In this document: piece by piece, positions 17,649 to 25,779 of the stretch
How the letters are laid out: each line of letters begins with the position of its first letter
Position numbering within the stretch: position 1 is the stretch's first letter
Source of the DNA: JAGWBJ01 sp034423015
Lineage (GTDB): Bacteria > Chloroflexota > Dehalococcoidia > Lucifugimonadales > JAGWBF01
Length of the DNA: 64,000 bases
Direction: 5' to 3'
NCBI GenBank assembly: GCA_034423015.1
Contig: DAOUJG010000064.1
Coordinates: 92,298-156,297 of the forward strand
The notes under the pieces: model-generated
Databases searched by the model: none
The model's input: only the letters and a program-made list of their open reading frames with translations
What the model was told of the DNA's origin: nothing
Program-made: the position numbers and the translations under genes

Positions 17649-18775
17649 CGGAGAGGACGAGGGAGCGTATGAGGGAGAGCAGCGACCTGGCCGCCGAGGT
17701 TACCCACTTGGGCGGCCAGTACCAGGTCCTGGTGGGATGGGGGCTGCTGGACGACCTGGGCGCCCGGGTCTCCGGCCTGGGTCTGAAGGGGCCCGCCTAC
17801 ATCGTCAGTGACGACCGGGTGTTCACTCCCTACGGCCGCCTTGCTCAGCGCTCTCTCGAGAGGGCGGGCATTCCCACCCACTGCTTCATCATCCCGGCTG
17901 GAGAGGCCAGCAAGACCCTGGAGGTTGCCCAGGGGATATACCAGTGGCTCGTGGAGATGAGGGCCGAGCGGCGTCATCCCATCGTGGCGGTGGGCGGGGG
18001 CGTCGTCGGGGACCTGGCCGGCTTCGTGGCCGCGACCTTCCTGCGGGGGATGCCCTTCGTCCAGGTCCCCACCAGCATGGCCGCCATGGTCGACGCCTCC
18101 ATCGGGGGCAAGGTTGCCGTGGACCTGGCCCAGGGCAAGAACCTGGTCGGCTCCTTCTATCAGCCCCGGCTGGTGCTGGCGGACGCGGCCGCCCTGGCCA
18201 CCCTGGGAAAGCGCGAGCTGGCCGAGGGGTGGGCCGAGGCCATCAAGCACGGTCTCATCATGGACGCGGACCTGTTCGCCGTGTTCGAGGAGCACGCCGA
18301 GGAGCTGATGGGCCTGGAGCCCGAGCTGTCCACCGACGTGATCCGCCGGAGCGTCGCCATCAAGGCCCGGGTGGTGAGCGAGGATGAGAGGGAGACCCTG
18401 GGCCGTCGCATACTCCTGAACTACGGGCACACCATCGGGCACGCCATCGAGGCGGCCACGGGCTACGGCCGATACCTCCACGGGGAGGGGGTGTCCGTGG
18501 GGATGACCGGGGCCTCAATCATCGGACGAGAGCTGGGGCTGACCGGCCAGGACGTCGTGGACCGGCAGCGGCGGGTCCTCGAGCTCTTCGGCCTCCCCAC
18601 CGCGGCCGGGGACGTGGAGCCCGAGGACCTCTTCCGGGCAATGTCCCTGGACAAGAAGACCGAGAGCGGCTCCATCCGCTGGGTCATGCTGGAGGACGTG
18701 GGAAGGGCGGTGGTTACCCGGGACGTCCCCGGCGATCTGGTGGAGAGGACGGTCCGCGGACTCCTGGGCCCGTAG
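17645..18775 (+). CDS. aroB: 3-dehydroquinate synthase
   Basis: 376 aa. It converts DAHP to 3-dehydroquinate with NAD and a divalent metal. Motifs are GGGVVGDLAGFVAATFLRG for NAD, PTSMAAMVDASIGGKVAVD, the metal-binding Glu in AEGWAEAIKHG and the histidines of NYGHTIGHAIE. The N-terminus has about 15 extra residues before the family start. It ends the shikimate operon; aroA, aroD and DAHP synthase are not in the window. Confidence 0.95.
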   Translation: MTERTRERMRESSDLAAEVTHLGGQYQVLVGWGLLDDLGARVSGLGLKGPAYIVSDDRVFTPYGRLAQRSLERAGIPTHCFIIPAGEASKTLEVAQGIYQWLVEMRAERRHPIVAVGGGVVGDLAGFVAATFLRGMPFVQVPTSMAAMVDASIGGKVAVDLAQGKNLVGSFYQPRLVLADAAALATLGKRELAEGWAEAIKHGLIMDADLFAVFEEHAEELMGLEPELSTDVIRRSVAIKARVVSEDERETLGRRILLNYGHTIGHAIEAATGYGRYLHGEGVSVGMTGASIIGRELGLTGQDVVDRQRRVLELFGLPTAAGDVEPEDLFRAMSLDKKTESGSIRWVMLEDVGRAVVTRDVPGDLVERTVRGLLGP

Positions 18776-18782
18776 TAGCCTA

Positions 18783-19118
18783 TCAGGCGAACTCCTGCAG
18801 GATGCGGCTGAACTCGTCCTCCAACGACGGGATGCTGTCCACCACCTGGGGCAGCTCCTCCTCGGGAAAGGCCTTGAGGGTCGTGCTCCTCACGTTCCCC
18901 AGGCTGGAGAGGCCCAGGGCGATGGAGGCGCACGCCTGATCGTCGGGGGCCTCCAGGATGCCCACCAGGTCGTACTGCCCCATGGTCAGGTAGATGTTGG
19001 GGAGGCGCCCGCCCGCGGCCTCCACCGCCTGCCGGACGGCGCTTACGTGCTGGGGCAGGTACCTGATGTTTCGTAGACCCTCGTCGGTGTAGGTCATCAA
19101 CAGGACGTAGCTGGGCAT
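18783..19118 (-). CDS. GYD domain protein
   Basis: 111 aa, a small ferredoxin-like-fold protein with YVLLMTYTDEGLRNIR at the N-terminus and the family signature GQYDLVGILEAPDD. GYD proteins have no assigned biochemical role. The ATG directly follows the stop of the TauE gene (TAAATG) with GGGGAG four bases before, so the pair is co-translated. It converges on aroB with only 7 bp between. Confidence 0.75.
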   Translation of the reverse strand: MPSYVLLMTYTDEGLRNIRYLPQHVSAVRQAVEAAGGRLPNIYLTMGQYDLVGILEAPDDQACASIALGLSSLGNVRSTTLKAFPEEELPQVVDSIPSLEDEFSRILQEFA

Positions 19119-20180
19119 TTAGCTCCCCTCTCTCGTTTTTTCCCGGTACGTCGCGGACCGGGTCCGCTCCCGTCTGCTCCACTCGGCCGCGAAGAGGGCC
19201 GCGATGACGACGCAGATCGCCCCGGCGAAGGCCAGCAGGACGATGGACGCCGCCGCGGCCAGAAAGTCCGGGCCCGCCTCCGATGCCTGCCGCAGCCCCA
19301 CGGCGACGGCCCCGCTGAGGACGGTCGCCCCGTACAGGACCCGGATCCTGGACGGCTCCACGAACCTGGTCGCCGCCACTCCAAGCTGGGACCCTGCCGA
19401 GGCCGCGGCCAGCATCATCACCGCCATCAGCAGGTCCACGTGGTTCGACAGCGCGTACAGCAGGGTGCCCACCGAGCCGGTTATGATCACCTGGAACAGG
19501 TCCGTCCCGATGGCCACGGTGGTGGGCACCCCGAGGACGTATATCAGGATGGGCATCAGGATGAACCCCCCGCCCGCCCCCAGCAGCCCCGCGAGAAAGC
19601 CGACGCCGAAGCCGATGAGCACCAGCACCCACAGGGAGACCCGCTCCATGCCCGGCACCGACAGGGAGACGTAGGTCGGCACGCTGAACAGGCCCGGAAT
19701 TCCGATGGAGTGGGGCGGTATCCGCAGCCTGCGGACCCTTCCGGCCAGGAGGGACGTGCCCCTTTCCGCGCCGCGCCGCGTCCTCCAAAAGTCGTAGACC
19801 AGGAAGGACCCCAGGGTGCCCAGAAACGCCACGTAGACGTAGCGTATCACCGGACCGGCGATGCCCACCTCCTCCAGGTGCGAGTTCAGCCGCTCCGCCG
19901 CGAACAGCGCCGGAATGGTGCCGATGACCATCAGGGCTCCCAGCTTGAAGTCAACGTTGCCCACCCGGCGGTGCTTCAGGGTGTTGATCAGCGACGACCC
20001 CATTATCAGCGTGAGCCCCGTCCCCACGGCGAACACCGGCGGCACACCGAAAACCAGCAGTCCGCCGGTGATAAGGAAGCCGCCGCCCACCCCGAAGAAG
20101 CCACTCAAGTTCCCCACCATCAGGCCCAGGAGCAGGAGCAGCGCCGGATGCACCTCGACTCCGGCATTGGGGAACAGCAC
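19119..20180 (-). CDS. TauE/SafE family membrane exporter
   Basis: 353 aa, GTG start. Two copies of the family repeat are visible, GNLSGFFGVGGGFLITGGLLV near the N-terminus and GFLAGLLGAGGGFILMPILIYVLG after a soluble linker, with about eight hydrophobic helices in all. The family moves anions such as sulfite, sulfoacetate or sulfonates, but the substrate here is unknown. The central linker of about 50 residues is basic and probably cytoplasmic. It is co-transcribed with the GYD gene. Confidence 0.82.
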   Translation of the reverse strand: MLFPNAGVEVHPALLLLLGLMVGNLSGFFGVGGGFLITGGLLVFGVPPVFAVGTGLTLIMGSSLINTLKHRRVGNVDFKLGALMVIGTIPALFAAERLNSHLEEVGIAGPVIRYVYVAFLGTLGSFLVYDFWRTRRGAERGTSLLAGRVRRLRIPPHSIGIPGLFSVPTYVSLSVPGMERVSLWVLVLIGFGVGFLAGLLGAGGGFILMPILIYVLGVPTTVAIGTDLFQVIITGSVGTLLYALSNHVDLLMAVMMLAAASAGSQLGVAATRFVEPSRIRVLYGATVLSGAVAVGLRQASEAGPDFLAAAASIVLLAFAGAICVVIAALFAAEWSRRERTRSATYREKTREGS

Positions 20181-20203
20181 TGCCTAGCTGCCGCCCGCGG
20201 GGG

Positions 20204-20452
20204 TCAACTCCGGCCGCTGTCCGTATTCATCCGGCGGGAGCGTATGACCATCCGGCCGAGTCTGGAGACGAGCCGCAACACCACCTCCCATAGCGTGTAC
20301 AACCCAAGGGACAGGCTGGCCATGACCGCCAGCACGAAGACGCCCCACAGCCAGGGGCTGTCGTCGCTCAGGGCCCGGAGGAAGTCGCCGATGGAGCCGT
20401 ACATATAGTCTGGACCGGACGGGGCCGGCAGCGGCCCCACCAATCTTATCAT
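20204..20452 (-). CDS. Small single-span membrane protein, unknown function
   Basis: About 82 aa from the ATG at 20452; ATG at 20485 or 20404 are alternatives and none has a good ribosome site. The protein has one clear transmembrane helix, WLWGVFVLAVMASLSLGLYT, preceded by an acidic stretch and followed by an Arg-rich tail (RLVSRLGRMVIRSRR), so the C-terminus should be cytoplasmic. I do not recognise a family. It lies 23 bp upstream of the TauE gene in the same orientation. Longer frames upstream run into a dispersed repeat and are unlikely. Confidence 0.5.
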   Translation of the reverse strand: MIRLVGPLPAPSGPDYMYGSIGDFLRALSDDSPWLWGVFVLAVMASLSLGLYTLWEVVLRLVSRLGRMVIRSRRMNTDSGRS

Positions 20453-20852
20453 CGGAGTACTGGTATGAGAATAGCTCCCAGCCATCCCCAAGATGTCTTT
20501 CCGAGCCCGTAGGCGAGGAATCCCAGGCGCTCCACACCAATCATCCCTCGCCGCCGGCCCATGGACGTCAAATGGCATGTGGGGCCGGCTGAGAATCCTA
20601 TGCCAGTTTCTAAGAAAACTATTAGATTATGTCTCGAAAAAGCTTGAAAGACCGTGGCCCCGTCGCTATGCTTGGGCCAAGATGCCCTTGGCATAGTCCA
20701 CCCGGGCCCATCCTCCGGTTGCTTGCACCTTCGCCGGAGCACTGCCTCCACTGGGGGCCTGGACGTGGACCGGTGGGGTGGTGGGCTGGAAGAGCCGCTG
20801 CCGACGATCTCGCGCTCCACATCTTCGGGGCTATACGTTCTCTTTGGATGTT
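20453..20852. other. 400-bp region between divergent genes, mostly without recognisable content
   Basis: It contains the dispersed repeat at 20494-20526 and an AT-richer patch at 20595-20645 that could hold promoters, but no convincing -35/-10 pair was found. Reading frames across it are not gene-like. Confidence 0.5.
20494..20526. repeat. Dispersed repeat copy, TCATTCCGAG...GAGGAATC type
   Basis: The sequence matches the copy at 55011-55043 over most of its length (TTCCGAGCC-GTA-GCGAGGAATC). An inverted related copy is at 54875-54913. It lies just upstream of the small membrane protein gene. Confidence 0.6.
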
Positions 20853-21722
20853 ATGGAAGTGGCGACCCGTCATTTGGAAGAACCCGTTACCTGGCAGAGT
20901 CCGCGCCCGCGGGGGGAGCATCTCGTCAAGGTCGCCGGACGGGCATGGCAGCTCAGCTTCACCCTGGACGACCAGGCTGAGCTGGCCAGTGTAGAAGAGA
21001 GCCTGCGCCACTACCTGCGGGAGAGCCAGGGCTGGTTTTCCGGCGGCGAGGTGGCGGTGGACGTGGGGCGTCGCATTGTCTTCCCCGACCAGGTGAGGGC
21101 CCTCAGGCATGTGCTGGAGGAAGAGTTCGGGCTGAGGGTCTCCGGCTTCCGCTGTGACGCGGGGCTGCTCGAGGAGGCCATCGCCGCGCAGACAGGCGCC
21201 CCCGTGAGCGTGACCTCCGACGGGGTCGCTCCACGGCCTAAGCGGAAGGAGCAGCCCGAGCCCCAGCCGCGGCCCTCGGAGCCCGGCCCGTTGCTGTTCA
21301 AGGGCACCTGCCGCTCGGGGACCGTCATCCGGCACGACGGAGACGTGGTGGTCTGGGGGGATGTCAACCCCGGGGCCCAGGTCTCGGCCACCAGGGACAT
21401 CGTCGTGCTGGGCGACCTCCTGGGAGCGGCCCATGCCGGGTCGGCCGACGTGGGGACCTCCGACGCCATGGTGGTCGCCTTCTCCCTGCGGCCCATGCAG
21501 CTGCGCATCGGACACCTGGTGTGCGTCGCCCCCACCGGCAAGGGCGGCCGCAAGGGACAGCGGCAGCCGGAGGTCGCCTACGTTAGCGGCAGCTCCATAG
21601 AAATCGCCCCCTTCACCGGGGGCCTTCCCAGGTTCCAAGGCTCCGGCGCCCGCGGGTTCCGTCGCGGGGCGGCGGTCGGAAAGTACGGTAAGCCCTCCTC
21701 GAAGGGCGGAAGGAGAATGTAA
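20853..21722 (+). CDS. minC: Septum site-determining protein MinC
   Basis: About 289 aa from the ATG at 20853; the frame is open upstream to 20778, and no start has a strong ribosome site. The C-terminal beta-helix domain is clear: CRSGTVIRHDGDVVVWGDVNPGAQV, DIVVLGDLLGAAHAG and SLRPMQLRIGHL. These are the MinD- and FtsZ-contact surfaces. The N-terminal domain (LSFTLDDQAELASVEESL) is divergent. A Pro/Lys-rich linker joins the two and the C-terminus is basic and Gly-rich. It blocks FtsZ rings away from mid-cell. It is followed by minD and minE. Confidence 0.88.
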   Translation: MEVATRHLEEPVTWQSPRPRGEHLVKVAGRAWQLSFTLDDQAELASVEESLRHYLRESQGWFSGGEVAVDVGRRIVFPDQVRALRHVLEEEFGLRVSGFRCDAGLLEEAIAAQTGAPVSVTSDGVAPRPKRKEQPEPQPRPSEPGPLLFKGTCRSGTVIRHDGDVVVWGDVNPGAQVSATRDIVVLGDLLGAAHAGSADVGTSDAMVVAFSLRPMQLRIGHLVCVAPTGKGGRKGQRQPEVAYVSGSSIEIAPFTGGLPRFQGSGARGFRRGAAVGKYGKPSSKGGRRM

Positions 21723-21727
21723 GGCCA

Positions 21728-22609
21728 ATGACGACTAGTGACTCCTCGGTGGTGCTTACTCAGCCATCCAAGAACGGCCAGAAGACGACGCCGTCCTCAT
21801 CGGACAAGGCCTTCGTCATCACCTCGGGCAAGGGCGGCGTGGGCAAGACCACCGCGACGGCGAACATCGGCGCGGGGCTCGCCTTACGAGGGAGAAAGGT
21901 GGTCGTGATAGACACGGACATCGGCCTCCGCAACCTCGACGTCGTCATGGGACTCGAGAACCGCATCGTCTACGACCTCGTGGACGTGGTGGAGGGGCAC
22001 TGCAAGCTGAGCCAGGCCTTCATACGCGACAAGCAGGTCAAGGACCTGTGCCTCATTCCGGCGGCCCAGACCAGGGATAAGTCCTCGGTGACGCCGGACC
22101 AGATGAAGGAGCTGTGCGCCCGGCTGAGCGAGGAGTTCGAGTACATACTCATCGACTGCCCCGCTGGTATCGAGCAGGGGTTTCGCAACGCCATCGCCGC
22201 GGCGGAGCAGGCCGTGGTGGTCACCACCCCCGAGGTATCGGCCATCCGGGACGCCGACCGGGTCATCGGCCTGCTGGAGGCGGCCGAGATCCCCATGCCC
22301 AACCTGGTGATCAACCGCCTACGGGTCGGCATGGTCAAGCAGGGCGACATGTTGGACAAGGACGACATCCTGGACCTCCTGTCGGTCAACCTCCTGGGCA
22401 TGGTCCCCGACGACAACGAGATAATAGTGTCCACCAACAAGGGCCTTCCGGTGGTGCACAACCCCAGGTCCCTGGCAGGGGAAGCCTTCCGGCGCATCGC
22501 CGCCCGCATCGACGGAGAGGACGTCCCCTTCCTGGACCTGCGGGACGACGGGGGCATCATCTCGCGCGTCAAGAGGATGGTCGGACTCGGGAAGGAGGTG
22601 TCCTCCTGA
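21728..22609 (+). CDS. minD: Septum site-determining ATPase MinD
   Basis: 293 aa. It has the deviant Walker A motif TSGKGGVGKTTATANIG near residue 32, DTDIGLRNLDVVMGLENR, and Walker B ILIDCPAGIEQGF. The C-terminal amphipathic helix, IISRVKRMVGLGK, is the membrane-targeting sequence. ATP-bound dimers sit on the membrane, recruit MinC and are released by MinE. A 26-residue Ser/Thr-rich N-terminal extension precedes the core. It lies 5 bp after minC, and its stop overlaps minE. Confidence 0.95.
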   Translation: MTTSDSSVVLTQPSKNGQKTTPSSSDKAFVITSGKGGVGKTTATANIGAGLALRGRKVVVIDTDIGLRNLDVVMGLENRIVYDLVDVVEGHCKLSQAFIRDKQVKDLCLIPAAQTRDKSSVTPDQMKELCARLSEEFEYILIDCPAGIEQGFRNAIAAAEQAVVVTTPEVSAIRDADRVIGLLEAAEIPMPNLVINRLRVGMVKQGDMLDKDDILDLLSVNLLGMVPDDNEIIVSTNKGLPVVHNPRSLAGEAFRRIAARIDGEDVPFLDLRDDGGIISRVKRMVGLGKEVSS

Positions 22610-22887
22610 TGGTCGACCTCCTCAGGTGGATTCTCCGGAGGCGGGAGAACAGCAAGGACGCCGCCCGCAGGCGTCTGCACCTCATCCTAGTGATGGACCG
22701 CATCGGGGTGTCGGCGGAGCTGATGGACACCATCAAGGGGACCATCCTCGCCGGCCTGTCCGACTACGTCGTGGTGGACGAGGGCTCCCTGGAGCTGGAC
22801 ATCAGGCGCGAGGGCGACTCCATGGTCCTGGTGTCCAACGTACAGGTCAAGGAGGTCGTGCGGACCGTCGCCACCGTTGCCGGCTAG
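22609..22887 (+). CDS. minE: Cell division topological specificity factor MinE
   Basis: 92 aa. The ATG overlaps the minD stop (TGATG) and AAGGAGGT lies nine bases upstream. The N-terminal helix, VDLLRWILRRRENSKDAARRRLHLIL, contains the membrane anchor and the MinD-contact segment. The dimerisation domain follows (SLELDIRREGDSMVLVSNVQVK). Length is normal. It stimulates MinD ATPase activity to confine MinCD to the poles. Confidence 0.93.
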   Translation: MVDLLRWILRRRENSKDAARRRLHLILVMDRIGVSAELMDTIKGTILAGLSDYVVVDEGSLELDIRREGDSMVLVSNVQVKEVVRTVATVAG

Positions 22888-22946
22888 GGAAGACGTATCC
22901 CACCCCTCCGGCATTGAGACCGCATGACCCGGTCCCGGCGCCCCTC

Positions 22947-23747
22947 CTACTTGCGGGTGGCGCGTCCCTTCAGGGCGGCCAGGGCCATGCCGATGCTCAC
23001 CACTCCCACCCCCAGGACGGCTCCCACCCCCTTCGCCAGGGTCACGGGCTCCCAACCGTTGGAGATCAGCGACCGAAGGGCCGCCAGCAGGTAGGTGACC
23101 GGGTTGTAGGCGGCCGCCGTGCCCAGCCACCCGGTCATCGCTTCGAGGGGCACGAAGAGGGTGGTCATGAACAGGAACGGGAAGAACAGCAGAAAGCTGA
23201 TGTTGACGGCGGCGGGGTTCCCGGTCTTGAGGGCGATGGCGTAGGGGAAGCCCGTGAAGATAAGGCCCCACAGTCCGCTCAGGAACATGAACACCAGGAT
23301 TCCCGGCACGCCGGTGGCGAAGGTCACGCCGACGATGAACGCCATGATGATCACCGGCACGGTGAGGGCGGTAACCAGGGCGAAGTCGGCGATCATCAGT
23401 CCCAGGAGCAGCGCCAGCCGGTTCACCGGGCTGATCACCAGCCGGTCGAAGTAGCCGGTCTGGATGTCGGTCACCACCACCATGGCCCGGGAGACGCCTG
23501 TCACCGCGAACATCACGGCTACCGGTATCTGAAAAGCGCGGTAGTTGAGGCCCGGAATCTGCTCGGCTACGTCGTTGAGCGCTCCCACCGTCATGATATA
23601 CATGAACACCGGGATGAAGAGGGCCGAGACCGTAACCTCCAGGTCGCGCGGTATCGAGCGCAGCGCCCGCTCCGCGACGCTGGTCGTGTCGTGGATGAAC
23701 CCTCCCCGGCGGGCCAGCGGTCCTTGGTCCCTGGATGCTATCGCCAA
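22947..23747 (-). CDS. ABC-2 type transporter permease (DrrB-like)
   Basis: 266 aa from a TTG that is the only start available in the frame. Six hydrophobic helices are visible, beginning VSALFIPVFMYIMTVGALNDV, with the ABC-2 signature region near LFVPLEAMTGWLGTAAAYNPVTYLLAALR. It pairs with the ATPase gene 25 bp upstream. The family exports drugs, lipids or polysaccharides; no substrate can be deduced. Confidence 0.82.
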   Translation of the reverse strand: MAIASRDQGPLARRGGFIHDTTSVAERALRSIPRDLEVTVSALFIPVFMYIMTVGALNDVAEQIPGLNYRAFQIPVAVMFAVTGVSRAMVVVTDIQTGYFDRLVISPVNRLALLLGLMIADFALVTALTVPVIIMAFIVGVTFATGVPGILVFMFLSGLWGLIFTGFPYAIALKTGNPAAVNISFLLFFPFLFMTTLFVPLEAMTGWLGTAAAYNPVTYLLAALRSLISNGWEPVTLAKGVGAVLGVGVVSIGMALAALKGRATRK

Positions 23748-23772
23748 TGCGGCCGACCTGGCGCGTTTCCGT

Positions 23773-24747
23773 TCACTGGCCGGATTCCTCCTGCAGCCGG
23801 GCCCCGGTAACCTGCAGGAACACGTCGTCCAGGGTGGGAGTCCTCAGGGTCAGCTCCTGGACGTCGATCCCCAGGTGGTCCAGAGCCAGCGCTACGGTGC
23901 TGATCGTCGCCGCGCCGTTGGCGACGCTGACGGTCATCTCCTGTCCATGCACCTCCACGCTCTCCACCTGGGGGATGCCGCTCAGGGTCTCTGCCGCCTG
24001 GGCCGCGTCCCCCTCCAGCCGGACCACGATCAGGTCCGAACCGCGGGCCCGCTTCAGGTCGGCGGGAGCTCCCTGGGCCGCCAGCTTGCCCTGGTCGATG
24101 ATGCCCACCCTGTGGGCCAGGGCGTCGGCTTCCTCCAGGTACTGGGTTGTCAGGAATATGGTGACGCCCAGTTTCCCGTTGACGTTCCGCACTTCGTCCC
24201 AGATGCGGGCCCGGCTTATGGGGTCGAGGCCGGTGGTCGGCTCGTCCAGGAAGAGCACCTCCGGGTTGTGGACCAGGGCCGCCGCCAAGTCCAGGCGCCG
24301 CTTCATGCCGCCGGAGTAGGTGCCGATCATCCGGTCCATGGCGTCGCCGATGTCCACCAGGCCGGAGAGATCGTCGATGCGCCGTCTGACCTCCCTCCGG
24401 GAGAGGCCGTAGAGCATTCCCTGGAGGCTCAGCAGCTCCCTCCCCGTCTGCTTGTTGTCCAGGGCGGCCTCCTGCAACGCCGCCCCGATGTGCAGGCGCA
24501 CATCGTTGGGCTGGCGCACGACGTCGTACCCTGCCACGCGCATCTCCCCGGCGGTGGGGGCCAGCAGGGTGATCAACATCCGGATGACGGTGGTCTTGCC
24601 CGCCCCGTTGGGGCCCAGGAAGCCGTAGATCTCCCCCCTGGACACGGCCAGGTCGATGCCGTCCACCGCCCGCACGGCGCCGAAGTGCCGCACCAGCCCC
24701 TCCGTGAAGATGGCATGTTCCTGGCTGCCGTTGGTTCTGCTACCCAT
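23773..24747 (-). CDS. ABC transporter ATP-binding protein (DrrA-like)
   Basis: 324 aa from the ATG at 24747; the frame is open further upstream into the LLM gene but lacks homology. Motifs are Walker A GFLGPNGAGKTT, Q-loop ALQEAALDNKQTG, signature YSGGMKRRLDLAAALVH, Walker B VLFLDEPTTGLDP and switch FLTTQYLEEADALAHR (the usual His is Gln, as is common in the DrrA/CcmA group). A C-terminal domain of about 80 residues follows. It drives the permease encoded immediately downstream. Confidence 0.87.
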   Translation of the reverse strand: MGSRTNGSQEHAIFTEGLVRHFGAVRAVDGIDLAVSRGEIYGFLGPNGAGKTTVIRMLITLLAPTAGEMRVAGYDVVRQPNDVRLHIGAALQEAALDNKQTGRELLSLQGMLYGLSRREVRRRIDDLSGLVDIGDAMDRMIGTYSGGMKRRLDLAAALVHNPEVLFLDEPTTGLDPISRARIWDEVRNVNGKLGVTIFLTTQYLEEADALAHRVGIIDQGKLAAQGAPADLKRARGSDLIVVRLEGDAAQAAETLSGIPQVESVEVHGQEMTVSVANGAATISTVALALDHLGIDVQELTLRTPTLDDVFLQVTGARLQEESGQ

Positions 24748-24766
24748 CGACAAGGAAGGCCATCGG

Positions 24767-25693
24767 CTAGCCGTGGAAGTGGGGCAGGACCAGCTCGCCG
24801 AACATCCTGAGCTGGCCCACGGTATCCTTGGGGTGGCACATGGGCCTGACCACGAACTTGGACGCGCCGGCATCGAGGAAGTCCTGGACCCTCGCCCGTA
24901 CCTGTTCTGCGGTACCCAGGGCGCTGTACCGGCGGAAGTGGGCGTCCTCTCGCGCGCGGGTCACGTAGGGCTCCGCCGTGGCCTCCGCTTCCTCGACGGT
25001 TGGAGCGATGAGGTAACCCACCAGGGCCCCGATGTGGTCGTCGTCGATGGACCGCCCGTGCTCCGGCGCGGTGGAGAAGATCAGCTCCACCCCTTCCCGG
25101 ACTTCGTCGGGCGTCGCCGAGGACACCAGCCAGCCGTCGCCGGTCCGGGCCACCCTCCGCTGGGCCGCGGGGCTCCGGCCCCCGATCCACACGGGGATCG
25201 ACGGCTCCTGCACCGGCTTCGGCTCCACCGTCACGTCGTGGAGGGTGTAGAACTCCCCCTCGTGGGTCACCGAGTCCTCGCTCCACAGGCGGCGCATCAC
25301 GGTCATCGCCTCGTCGGTCCTGCGTCCCCGATCCGCCTTGGACACGCCGCAGGCCTCGTACTCTCGCGGGTCCTCCTGGCCCAGCCCGATGGCCGGCAGT
25401 AAGCGGCCGTTGGACAGGTAGTCCAGGGTGGCCAGCTCCTTGGCCAGCACCACCGGGTTCCGGATGGGGAGCTGCAGGACGCTGGTGCCGAACTTGAGCT
25501 TCTCCGAGTAGGCGGCGACCATCGACAGGGCGATGAGTGGCTCGGGACTGAACCTCTCGCCCACCACCCGGTCCGAAAGCCAGATGGAGTCGTACCCAAA
25601 CTCGTCGCCCACGGAGACCAGGTCCCGCAGGAATCCGAGTCCCTCGTCCCCGTCGGGGAAGGCTCCAGGCATGTAGCCTATGCGTATGCTCAT
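24767..25693 (-). CDS. LLM-class flavin-dependent oxidoreductase (F420 or FMN)
   Basis: 308 aa luciferase-like TIM barrel. The N-terminus IRIGYMPGAFPDGDEGLGFLRDLVSVGDEFGYDSIWLSDR is typical, with LKFGTSVLQLPIRNPVVLAKELATLDYLSNGRLLPAIGLG and IPVWIGGRSPAAQRRVAR as the conserved core. Such enzymes oxidise or reduce small organic substrates, and many use F420. They are abundant in SAR202 Chloroflexota. It is 19 bp upstream of the ABC ATPase gene. The substrate is unknown. Confidence 0.83.
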   Translation of the reverse strand: MSIRIGYMPGAFPDGDEGLGFLRDLVSVGDEFGYDSIWLSDRVVGERFSPEPLIALSMVAAYSEKLKFGTSVLQLPIRNPVVLAKELATLDYLSNGRLLPAIGLGQEDPREYEACGVSKADRGRRTDEAMTVMRRLWSEDSVTHEGEFYTLHDVTVEPKPVQEPSIPVWIGGRSPAAQRRVARTGDGWLVSSATPDEVREGVELIFSTAPEHGRSIDDDHIGALVGYLIAPTVEEAEATAEPYVTRAREDAHFRRYSALGTAEQVRARVQDFLDAGASKFVVRPMCHPKDTVGQLRMFGELVLPHFHG

Positions 25694-25779
25694 GCGGTCT
25701 CTCGCTTCGCTCCAGGTATGGCGTCCAGGGCCAGTCCATCATACCCACGCCGGGACGCCCGCGCAATCCCGGCGCGACC

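Noticed and set aside
20453..20578. N-terminal part of the longer frame for the small membrane protein
   Set aside because: It is encoded by the dispersed repeat at 20494-20526 and flanking sequence, so the extension is probably not translated.
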